Shown piece by piece: positions 26,462-34,381 of a stretch of 64,000 nt of DNA. Each line of letters starts with the position of its first letter. The stretch's first letter is position 1. The DNA is from Aquiflexum lacus. GTDB taxonomy: Bacteria > Bacteroidota > Bacteroidia > Cytophagales > Cyclobacteriaceae. The notes under the pieces were generated by a model. It saw only the letters and a list, made by a program, of their open reading frames with translations, did not search any database and was not told the origin of the DNA. Where the stretch lies: assembly GCF_015476655.1 (NCBI RefSeq), contig NZ_JABFHF010000013.1, positions 1 through 64,000 of the forward strand, read 5' to 3'. The position numbers and the translations under genes are program-made.

Positions 26462-27602
26462 ACTTTCTCAGTTCTTTCACTATCGCTAGCACATGGTCTG
26501 CAGCAAACGCTATATCCTTTTCAGTGGTCTCCTTTCCCAAACTAAATCTGATTGAAGCCCTTCCCAAATCAGAACCAAGTCCCATAGCTGCCAATACGTG
26601 AGAAGGTTTGGGTAAGATACTTGTACAGGCTGACCCTGAGCTTACAGCAATTTCTTTATTTACCCTTCTGAGTAATTCCTCCCCTTCCACTCCTGAAAAT
26701 GAAATATTACTGACATGAGAAAGCCTTTTGTTTCGACTTCCGTTCAAAGTGGCACCTACTATACTCAACAATCTTTTTTCCAGTGCATCTCTGAGGGACC
26801 CCAACCTTTCTGCATCTTCGATCAATTTATTGGGTCTTAATTGTGCGGCCTTTCCAAAACCCACAATTCCAGGTACATTCAAAGTACCACTTCTAAAGCC
26901 CTTCTCATGCCCCCCTCCTTCAATCATAGCCGAGGGTTTGGGTAAATGGTGATTATGTCGAATGTATAGTGCTCCAACTCCCTTTGGACCATACATTTTA
27001 TGAGCAGAAATAGCCATTAAATGTATACCTCCTGTCGATATCGGAATCTTTCCTGCCGCCTGAACAGCATCCGTGAAAAGAATTATGTCATGCTCTTTAG
27101 CCAATTTTATCAAATCTGACATAGGGTGAATAAGCCCTGTTTCATTATTGGCCCACATAAAAGCAAGCATTTTTGTATGGGGTTGAATATTTGATTTCAA
27201 TTCATTTAAGTCAATATCACCAAATTGATTGACAGGAAGATAAGTAACCTCAGCCCCTTTTGACTCCAAAGACTTGAATGTGTCCAAAACAGCTTTATGC
27301 TCTGTTTGGCATGTAATATAATGTTGTTTCTGACCTTTATAAAATTCAAAAATCCCTTTAACGGCCAAGTTAATGGATTCTGTAGCTCCTGATGTAAATA
27401 CTATTTCCTTTGGCTTGGCTCCAATCAGATTAGCAATCTGTTCTCTAGCTGTCTCCACTGCATCTTCGGCCAACCAACCGTAAGGATGACTATTGCTTGC
27501 GGCATTGCCAAAATGCTCTCCAAACCAAGGAATCATGGCCTCAATAACTTCCTTATCACAGGGAGTCGTTGCATTGTAATCTAAGTAAATCGGGTATTTC
27601 AT
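26448..27602 (-). CDS. Cysteine desulfurase (NifS/IscS family)
   Basis: This is a 384-residue PLP enzyme. The PLP lysine is in SAHKMYGPKGVGAL near 201, the aspartate and glutamine of the cofactor site are in FTDAVQAAG, and the catalytic cysteine lies in SSGSACTS near 322. It is of group I (IscS/NifS) length. No iscU or sufE is adjacent. The neighbours are Mo-hydroxylase maturation genes, which recalls Rhodobacter NifS4 acting with XdhC to sulfurate Moco (known there, inferred here). It could instead be a general housekeeping desulfurase. Confidence 0.87.
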   Translation of the reverse strand: MKYPIYLDYNATTPCDKEVIEAMIPWFGEHFGNAASNSHPYGWLAEDAVETAREQIANLIGAKPKEIVFTSGATESINLAVKGIFEFYKGQKQHYITCQTEHKAVLDTFKSLESKGAEVTYLPVNQFGDIDLNELKSNIQPHTKMLAFMWANNETGLIHPMSDLIKLAKEHDIILFTDAVQAAGKIPISTGGIHLMAISAHKMYGPKGVGALYIRHNHHLPKPSAMIEGGGHEKGFRSGTLNVPGIVGFGKAAQLRPNKLIEDAERLGSLRDALEKRLLSIVGATLNGSRNKRLSHVSNISFSGVEGEELLRRVNKEIAVSSGSACTSILPKPSHVLAAMGLGSDLGRASIRFSLGKETTEKDIAFAADHVLAIVKELRKSNPL

Positions 27603-27679
27603 GTAATTGACAATGTAAAACCTTTGCCTTATTCAAGCAAGATTTTAAGGATTTACGGCTGAATTAATTAATTTTGAGT

Positions 27680-28036
27680 ATGCAAGAAACTTGGAAATTT
27701 GATATTTCAACATCTATTCAGGATAGAAGCCTTGAAAGTCTCATTCTGAAGATCCTTCTTGAAAAACAAAAGGATATGGGAATATTTCTTTCATACTACT
27801 ATAAAAAAGAAGGAGCTGTGGTGGAAAATGTTCAATTAGCTGGGCTCATTAACTTCTTAAATGAGTTTCATGGTTATTTTTTGGTGGATTTTGAATTGAT
27901 ACATTTTAATGCCTGCCTCAATATCCATGAGCAGAACAAAGAGAAAATGAAACTCCAATTTGAAATTGACCGAGATTCAAAGCAGATTATTTTGACAGGT
28001 CCATATTGGCCTGAAAGGGAGATGGATGAGATTTGA
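27680..28036 (+). CDS. Hypothetical protein, 118 residues
   Basis: I do not recognise this small soluble protein. It has no signal peptide; the middle (GAVVENVQLAGLINFLNEFHGYFLVDFELIHF) suggests an alpha/beta fold, and the end is TGPYWPEREMDEI. The ATG at 27680 is chosen over a TTG at 27674. A TAATTTTG sequence (27669-27676) just before the ATG resembles the -7 promoter box but would leave almost no leader. It is divergent from the desulfurase gene. Confidence 0.65.
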   Translation: MQETWKFDISTSIQDRSLESLILKILLEKQKDMGIFLSYYYKKEGAVVENVQLAGLINFLNEFHGYFLVDFELIHFNACLNIHEQNKEKMKLQFEIDRDSKQIILTGPYWPEREMDEI

Positions 28037-28040
28037 AGAA

Positions 28041-28083
28041 GACCTGAGATATTAGATTTAAGAATTTAGATCGATATCAGGTC
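28041..28083 (+). terminator. Possible terminator of the 27680-28036 gene
   Basis: GACCTGAGATAT and ATATCAGGTC form a bulged stem across a 21-nt AT-rich loop, followed by TTTATTTC, directly after the stop codon. Confidence 0.4.
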
Positions 28084-28206
28084 TTTATTTCAGAAAAAAT
28101 TTAATTTATTCAAATGAATCTCAGTTCCCCAATACAAGGGACGGAATTTGTCTCTTGGTTCTAATATCTTATCTCACTTGCCACGGCTAGAAAAGGCATA
28201 AAAAAA

Positions 28207-28235
28207 CCTTCCCAGCAGTAAATCCACTGGGAAGG
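28207..28235 (-). terminator. Rho-independent terminator of the molybdenum hydroxylase operon
   Basis: A 9-bp stem CCTTCCCAG / CTGGGAAGG is followed by a U-tract on the minus strand, 13 bases beyond the large-subunit stop. Confidence 0.85.
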
Positions 28236-28247
28236 CGTTGAGAGAAT

Positions 28248-30407
28248 TTAAGTTCTCTTGATCTGTAATTTGATTTCGGAGAATTCTTTTTGTTCTATAA
28301 AAGGTTGTGTTCTAATTCTTCGACCTGTGGCTGCGAAAATTGCGTTTGCAATTGCACCACCTGTTGGAGGAAGTGCAGGCTCCCCTAGTCCGGTAGGTGC
28401 AAATCCGCTATCCACATAATGAACATCTATTTCAGGAACTTCCTTCATCCTGATTAACCGGTAGGTATCAAAATTCTTTTGTTTTGGAAGTCCATTTTCA
28501 AAAGTCATATTGGTGAACATGGCATGCCCCATTCCATCCACAATACCCCCTCTAATTTGTTGATTTGCACCTGTTGGATGGACTACTGTTCCACAATCGG
28601 TAGCTGCTGTGATTTTTTTCAATACAGGCTGTCCATTTTCCATTTCGATATCAGCAACTTGAGCCACATAGGACCTATGCGAGAAATACACGCTGAACCC
28701 TTGCATTACATCCTTGTTTTTACCCCAATTGGATTTGTCTGCGGCTGTTTGAATAACTCCTCGCATCCTGTCTATATCATAATGTATCTCACCAACAGGA
28801 TTATTTTTGGCCCTATCCAAGAGTTCCATTCTCAATTTCACAGGATCTTGTTTTCCCGCCAATGCTACTTCATCCAAAAAGGATTGTTCTGCGTAGGCCA
28901 AGAAATTAGTAATAGGTGCTCTCCATGCATTGGTTGTAATCGGGGATTTGTGCTCGACATTTTCAATCAAGAGATTATCAACAGAACCGGAGGGGAAGTT
29001 ATTTTCCCTGGTGGAATTACCTGCATTGATCCCAACACCTCTGAGTTTATATCCGATCATTTTTCCCTGCTCATCCAAAGCAGCTTGGAACCTATATCTT
29101 ACAGCCGGTCTGTAAGCACCGCCCGTCATATCATCTTCTCTGCTCCAGGTTACTTTAACAGGTTTATCAAGCATTTTTGACAATTCGGCTGCTTCTACTA
29201 CAAAATCAGCCGCCAGTCTTCTGCCAAAACCTCCACCAAGTCTTGTCAATTCCACTGTTATGTTTTCCTGAGGAATATCTAGTAATCTTGCAGTCTCCAT
29301 TCTTGCCCTGTCGGGTGTTTGTGTGGGACCTACTAATTCCACCTTATCTCCCTTTACATGTGCAAAGAAATTTTGGGGCTCCATGGGTGAATGGGATAAA
29401 AACGGGCATTGGTATTCACTCGTGATTACCTGAGCAGCATTCTTGAAGGCTGTTTCCACATCACCATCTTTCCGCATGACCCTTGCATCTTTACTATCAA
29501 GCAGTTCCTTAAATATGCGGTCATGGTCAAAACTGCTTTCAACAGTTCCATCAGGCTCATATTCTATTCTAAGCTTGTTTTTTGCTTTAATCAGTGGCCA
29601 AGTGGAATCACCAACAACCGCTACTTTATTTTTGAAGACGATCACATCAGAAACCCCGGCAACTGATCGTGCTGCTGAATCATCAACAGATTTGATTTTC
29701 ATGCCAAAAGGAGGCCGCGTTATCATGGCATTGACCATTCCCTCTCTATAGAAATCCAAGCCAAAAAGAGATTGGCCTGTATAAATTTCTTTTCCCTTGA
29801 CATTTTTGACAGGTGTTCCAATGATTTTAAAATCTTTAGGATCCTTTAAACTTACTTCCTCCGGCGCTGTTAATTTGGAAGCATCTGCAACCATCTCACC
29901 ATAAGAGAATTTCTTTTTTCCATTGTGGAAGATTTCTCCTTTTTCAGTGGTCAGTTCACTTACTGGTACTTGAAGCTTTTCGGCAGCCGCAGCCAACAAT
30001 AAATGTCTTGCAGTTGCCCCTGCTTTTCTCAACCTTTCCCAGGAATGAGGCATGGCACCGGAACCTCCGGTAAGCTGTCTGTCATATTTTTCATTATCCA
30101 AAGCCGCTTGAAATACCCTTACCTTGCTCCAATCAGCATCAAGTTCTTCCGCTACAATCATTGGAAATGAGGTGATGATATTTTGACCCAATTCAGGATT
30201 AGGTGAATAAATCACTATATCCCCTGTTGGAGAAATGGATAAATAGGCATTGAAATCATGAACCTGTGAGAGCACTTCCTGATCGGTAAGTACCTGAACT
30301 TTCGGAGAATCACAGCTGGCCCAATTGAAACCTATAAATAGACCTCCTGCTGTAGTTCCAGCAATTTTAAGGAAGTCCCTCCTATTTGTTTTTGTTAGAT
30401 TTGCCAT
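28248..30407 (-). CDS. Molybdenum hydroxylase large subunit (isoquinoline 1-oxidoreductase beta / XDH type)
   Basis: This 719-residue Moco-binding subunit has a twin-arginine export signal (RRDFLK, then a hydrophobic stretch), so it acts in the periplasm. Moco-contact motifs include GGGFGRR near 396 and the C-terminal GLGEPALPPTGGAIANA, whose Glu is the expected catalytic base. The single-subunit layout with a duplicated Ald_Xan_dh_C2-like region fits the IorB group. It is paired with the [2Fe-2S] subunit, and no FAD subunit or cytochrome gene is nearby. The aldehyde or N-heterocycle substrate cannot be told from sequence. Confidence 0.88.
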   Translation of the reverse strand: MANLTKTNRRDFLKIAGTTAGGLFIGFNWASCDSPKVQVLTDQEVLSQVHDFNAYLSISPTGDIVIYSPNPELGQNIITSFPMIVAEELDADWSKVRVFQAALDNEKYDRQLTGGSGAMPHSWERLRKAGATARHLLLAAAAEKLQVPVSELTTEKGEIFHNGKKKFSYGEMVADASKLTAPEEVSLKDPKDFKIIGTPVKNVKGKEIYTGQSLFGLDFYREGMVNAMITRPPFGMKIKSVDDSAARSVAGVSDVIVFKNKVAVVGDSTWPLIKAKNKLRIEYEPDGTVESSFDHDRIFKELLDSKDARVMRKDGDVETAFKNAAQVITSEYQCPFLSHSPMEPQNFFAHVKGDKVELVGPTQTPDRARMETARLLDIPQENITVELTRLGGGFGRRLAADFVVEAAELSKMLDKPVKVTWSREDDMTGGAYRPAVRYRFQAALDEQGKMIGYKLRGVGINAGNSTRENNFPSGSVDNLLIENVEHKSPITTNAWRAPITNFLAYAEQSFLDEVALAGKQDPVKLRMELLDRAKNNPVGEIHYDIDRMRGVIQTAADKSNWGKNKDVMQGFSVYFSHRSYVAQVADIEMENGQPVLKKITAATDCGTVVHPTGANQQIRGGIVDGMGHAMFTNMTFENGLPKQKNFDTYRLIRMKEVPEIDVHYVDSGFAPTGLGEPALPPTGGAIANAIFAATGRRIRTQPFIEQKEFSEIKLQIKRT

Positions 30408-30409
30408 GA

Positions 30410-30868
30410 TTATTTAAGTTTTGCTGCCATTGCTACTGCTTCTCTGATTTTGTGGTATGTTCCACATCTGCACAGATTCCTATTCATCACATTCTCTATT
30501 TCTTCTAGAGAGGGATTTGGGTTTTTCTTTAGGAATGCAGATGCTGTCATAATTTGCCCGGTCTGACAATAGCCACATTGTGCTACATCGACATCAGCCC
30601 ATGCTTTTTGTACAGGGTGGTCTCCTTCTTCTGATAGACCTTCAATAGTTGTTATTTTATCTGAACCAACACTTGATACAGGTAAAGTGCAGGCATAAAC
30701 TGCTTCATCATTGAGATGGACCATACAAGCACCACACTGGGCGATACCGCAGGAATATTTGGTACCTACAAGACCAAGATGATCTCTTAAAACCCAAAGC
30801 AAAGGGGTATCATCATCAACATCTACTTGATGTTCTTTGCCATTAATTCGAAGTTTGAAATTTGCCAT
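30410..30868 (-). CDS. (2Fe-2S)-binding subunit of the molybdenum hydroxylase
   Basis: This 152-residue protein has a plant-type [2Fe-2S] domain (Cys in KYSCGIAQCGACMVHL plus a later Cys) and an alpha-helical [2Fe-2S] domain (CGYCQTGQIM and NLCRCGTY). It has no signal of its own, so it should travel with the Tat-carrying large subunit. The gap to the large-subunit gene is two bases, and it is the first gene of the operon. Confidence 0.92.
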   Translation of the reverse strand: MANFKLRINGKEHQVDVDDDTPLLWVLRDHLGLVGTKYSCGIAQCGACMVHLNDEAVYACTLPVSSVGSDKITTIEGLSEEGDHPVQKAWADVDVAQCGYCQTGQIMTASAFLKKNPNPSLEEIENVMNRNLCRCGTYHKIREAVAMAAKLK

Positions 30869-31176
30869 TTGTCAAATTTTTATGGTTAACTCTTAAATTT
30901 AGTGAATTTGTATTTCCATTCAAGTCCAATAGCATACTATTTTTAAAGTATTTTGATAAACAATGAGATTGTTTCCTTGAATGGAGAAATAAATTTTATT
31001 TGATGGCATATTCAGAATCCTAATCAGGCTATAATTTATATATATTTTTATTTTTTCTTAAAGTTAACTCTCCATTTACTTGATTATTAATGCGTTAATA
31101 TTTAAATTTTAGCATTAAATATTGTCTTTTTTGCCTCTATTAGATTTTACATTGATTTTATCTTTGAAAAAGCAAC
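30869..31176. other. AT-rich divergent intergenic region
   Basis: The 308 bases between the divergent [2Fe-2S] subunit gene and the DUF5675 operon must hold both promoters. They are very AT-rich; I saw no clear operator, repeat or RNA. Confidence 0.5.
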
Positions 31177-32013
31177 ATGAAAAAATTTGCTGCAATTTTA
31201 ATTATAGCGCTCCTTGCCATCCTTGTATTGGTAATATTCACCAATCCAGAGGTTTTGGGCAAAGCTTGGTTATATGTGTTGGGTTTTATTGGATATGTGG
31301 TTGTATTGGTAGAAAATGGTTTTAAGAAAATCGCAGTAGCTTTTACAGGTCCCAAAGAAAATAAACCTGATGCTCCACAAAAACCAACTCTTGATCAAAA
31401 TCATGAATCCCATGAGATTGCCCAGAGAAACAAAGAAATTGCCTTATTGCAACAAAGAATCAAAGACCTTGAAATCAAACTTCAAGAGTCTCAAACTGAT
31501 GATGGCACACTATTGGGAAAATGTACACTCACTGTTTTAAGGTACATTGATGATGGTGAAACTACATTAGGACTGATATTCCTTAGAAATAAATTTTTTG
31601 CATATACTCTTGAAGATACCCATCGGGAAGAAAAAATAAGAGGAAAAACAAGAATTTCACCGGGTATTTATACCATTGGATATAGCCCTGTCGATCCGGC
31701 CCAATCTAGGATAACAAGAGATTATCTAAGAATTTATAGTCCTTGGTTTACCAAACACTTACACCTCAAAAATGTACCCGATTTTGAAGGAATATACATT
31801 CATGTTGGAAACAATCATGAGAATACTGAGGGCTGTATTTTGATCGCAGATGGTGTATCAGCAGGTACCCAACAAAAAATGCTTCAAAGTTCTAGAAGCG
31901 CATATCAAAGGTTTTATAAAATTATCTCCGCCCTTCTCGATTCCAATGAGCAGGTAAATATTCAAATACTCAATGAAGACTGGTTTGATCGAAGTAAACT
32001 GACATCATTATGA
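31177..32013 (+). CDS. Membrane-anchored DUF5675-family protein
   Basis: This 278-residue protein has two N-terminal hydrophobic segments (about 5-22 and 30-46) and a coiled-coil-like stretch (about 78-106, EIAQRNKEIALLQQRIKDLE). A DUF5675 domain (about 112-270) follows, with LEDTHREEKIRGKTRISPG and the end motif IYIHVGNNHENTEGC. His209 and Cys220 in that motif resemble the HxxN...S/TxGC site of L,D-transpeptidases, a suggestion rather than a known assignment. DUF5675 genes often occur near phage or lysis-type genes. The stop overlaps the next start by 4 bases (ATGA). It is the first gene of a four-gene operon. Confidence 0.75.
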   Translation: MKKFAAILIIALLAILVLVIFTNPEVLGKAWLYVLGFIGYVVVLVENGFKKIAVAFTGPKENKPDAPQKPTLDQNHESHEIAQRNKEIALLQQRIKDLEIKLQESQTDDGTLLGKCTLTVLRYIDDGETTLGLIFLRNKFFAYTLEDTHREEKIRGKTRISPGIYTIGYSPVDPAQSRITRDYLRIYSPWFTKHLHLKNVPDFEGIYIHVGNNHENTEGCILIADGVSAGTQQKMLQSSRSAYQRFYKIISALLDSNEQVNIQILNEDWFDRSKLTSL

Positions 32014-33740
32014 AAGAATTGAACAACAACTTTTACCAAATGTTGATAAAAATCACTGCAACAGTGATTTTAACCATCGTCGTAGGTTTTTTCCTCAGAC
32101 ATTTTTTTCAGGAAGACCAAAGCGTCTTGTCATGGACTATTCCATCTATCCTTGCCTTAGGGATAGTTTATTGGATAGTTATCAGCTACTATAAGGAAAA
32201 GGATGTGAGAGACTCCTATTATGTCAATAAATATCATGATGTCTTTTTTAAAGGTACTATAATATTTGCGATTCTATTGGTGACGATTTCCTTTATCTAT
32301 AGTGTTTTGATGTACTTGGAACAGAAGAACATATTTGCCATTGTTGGCTTGCTGATGCTGGTAACTTGGTTGGCTGTTTTTATGATCTATTTTGTTTGGT
32401 CAGTTTATCATTACAATATTAATTTCGGGATCACTGATGGGGAATGGGCAGAAATAGCAGAAGCCAAAAGACAGGGTCGGAATTTGGAACTGGAAAATCC
32501 AGCATTCCAGATCCGTGAACCTAAGTACAATCCCTACCGAAGTCAAACCTTCGGACTTCCTCCTGGTACTGTAAGGGGTATGATTGCTTTTACCCTATTG
32601 TTTGGGGGTATTTCGTTGTTGGTAGCCAGCATGGGTACAGAAGAAATTAATCCGGAAATGATGCAATTGAGGATTCAACAATTCGAATTTTTTGAGACAG
32701 CCTTTTTGATGATGATTGCTTTCTACTTTGGCGACAGGTCCCTCAAATATTTTAGGGAAAGATGGAAAAATCCAAACCAAACTGGTACCGACCAGGATCC
32801 GTCAATTGCAAAAACCTCATCAAGCACTTCTAAGAATGACAGTATTCCTGCAACAACTTACGGCTTCGTCGACTCTGTATCAGATGACGATAGAGCCTTT
32901 TTTGAAGAGGATCGGGAGTTTGGGCTTTCAACCCAAAAAGAAGAACCAGGCCCTTCAAATCTTACAGAGCTAAAAAACACTTTGAAAAACACTTCAACTG
33001 AAGCCCCAGAAGAGATTCATACATTTGGTTTTGTACAAATCAAGGATAATATCAACGGTAAAATTCTCAATGATGATCAACTGATGGAATCCCTTGAAAA
33101 CCTTGCTGAGACCAAAGATCTTATACTGTCTCTGCCTGTGGTCAAAGCTGTAATCGAAGTTGAATCATCTGGCCGAGGTCATCTTAAAAATGGAGATGCC
33201 AAAATTCTTTTTGAAGGCCATCTCATGTGGAGACTGCTAAAAAACAATGGTATGTCAGAGGATGAATTGGAAAAACTTCAAAGATCCAATAAAGATATCC
33301 TTTACAAATCCTGGACAAGAGAGTTTTATAAAGGAGGAATCGGAGAATATGACAGGTTGGAAAGGGCGAAAAAGATTGACCCTAAACTGGCTGTCTATTC
33401 TGCTTCTTGGGGCTTGTTTCAGATTTTAGGTGAAAATCTTGATCACAATATTAAATCGCGATTAGGTGATGGAGAAGATCAATATAAGTCCTGGATTGAA
33501 TTTGAGGCCATACAGCATGAACACGAAAAATACCATTTTATGGATTTTATGGCATTCATCATGACCAAGAAATTTAAAGGTACCCCTTTGATTAATTTCA
33601 TTTCGGAAAATGAAAATAATAATGGAAATTATAACTGGGCAAACTTTGCTCATGGGTATAATGGAAGCGGATATAAAGCAAACAAATATGATATAAGATT
33701 GCAGGCAGCTTACGAAAAATACAGGAAAATCCATCAGTGA
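32010..33740 (+). CDS. Polytopic membrane protein with C-terminal N-acetylmuramidase domain
   Basis: The protein has 576 residues. Membrane segments lie at about 11-31, 40-61, 80-103, 108-134 and 189-208, with a weaker one near 228-243. The FGLPPGTVRGMIAF stretch precedes the fifth. A polar linker (about 255-350) leads to a C-terminal N-acetylmuramidase domain (DUF3380 type, about 370-576). It carries KAVIEVESSGRGHL (Glu383/Glu385, one of them the likely catalytic acid), ILFEGHLMW, SWGLFQILG and FAHGYNGSGY. This domain is usually a phage endolysin. The fusion suggests a domesticated muramidase tethered to the inner membrane. It is coupled to both neighbours by start/stop overlaps. Confidence 0.8.
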   Translation: MKELNNNFYQMLIKITATVILTIVVGFFLRHFFQEDQSVLSWTIPSILALGIVYWIVISYYKEKDVRDSYYVNKYHDVFFKGTIIFAILLVTISFIYSVLMYLEQKNIFAIVGLLMLVTWLAVFMIYFVWSVYHYNINFGITDGEWAEIAEAKRQGRNLELENPAFQIREPKYNPYRSQTFGLPPGTVRGMIAFTLLFGGISLLVASMGTEEINPEMMQLRIQQFEFFETAFLMMIAFYFGDRSLKYFRERWKNPNQTGTDQDPSIAKTSSSTSKNDSIPATTYGFVDSVSDDDRAFFEEDREFGLSTQKEEPGPSNLTELKNTLKNTSTEAPEEIHTFGFVQIKDNINGKILNDDQLMESLENLAETKDLILSLPVVKAVIEVESSGRGHLKNGDAKILFEGHLMWRLLKNNGMSEDELEKLQRSNKDILYKSWTREFYKGGIGEYDRLERAKKIDPKLAVYSASWGLFQILGENLDHNIKSRLGDGEDQYKSWIEFEAIQHEHEKYHFMDFMAFIMTKKFKGTPLINFISENENNNGNYNWANFAHGYNGSGYKANKYDIRLQAAYEKYRKIHQ

Positions 33741-34381
33741 TGAAAGCCAAAATTTCATTAACACCTTACCTATACTTTGCTTCTATACTGCTTATTTTGG
33801 CAGTGCTGATCTCCTCCTGTCAAAATAATGACAGAGCGCTTATTGTGGGCAAAATCCAAAACGCTTCAGATTTGGCTACTACCGAATTTGTGATCGACAA
33901 AATTGTTTTTGGTACCAAGACCAAAAGGCTTGCCTTTTTCAAAATCAATGAAGCCAGCTTTATGGCCTATTCCCAAGCAAAAGTCAAGACAGGAATTGAC
34001 CTGAGTAAAATCAGAGAAAGTGACATCAGAATTGAAGGAAACAAAATCCATCTCAGACTTCCACCTATAGAAGTGATCAATTTTTCATATCCGCCTGCAA
34101 GTTTTGTTGAAGATTCTTTGATTTCAAATCCCAAAATATTTCTCAACAAAATAAATATCAGAGATCAGGAAGAGTTTTTCCGTCTTGCCGAACTCGATAT
34201 AAGGGAAAATCTACAATATATGGGAATAGTCAAAACCACACAGAACCATACTCGGCAAATGTTCAATGTGCTTTTAGGCTCTTTGGGTTATGAGGAAATC
34301 TACATCAATTTTGAAAATGACGACTTGATCATTTCCAAGGTCAATTTATTGGTAAACCCTGAAAACCTGGTGGAACAATGA
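33740..34381 (+). CDS. DUF4230-family lipoprotein
   Basis: This 213-residue protein has a signal peptide with lipobox-like LISSC (Cys near 27). The mature part has a DUF4230 core: an Ala-rich strand, then AKVKTGIDLSKIRESDIRIEGNKIHLRLPPIEV, followed by a helical tail with ALDIRENL-like spacing. Its ATG overlaps the muramidase TGA by one base (TGATG). A GTG at 33737 is an alternative start. The 3' end overlaps the next gene by 4 bases. Function of the family is unknown. Confidence 0.78.
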   Translation: MKAKISLTPYLYFASILLILAVLISSCQNNDRALIVGKIQNASDLATTEFVIDKIVFGTKTKRLAFFKINEASFMAYSQAKVKTGIDLSKIRESDIRIEGNKIHLRLPPIEVINFSYPPASFVEDSLISNPKIFLNKINIRDQEEFFRLAELDIRENLQYMGIVKTTQNHTRQMFNVLLGSLGYEEIYINFENDDLIISKVNLLVNPENLVEQ

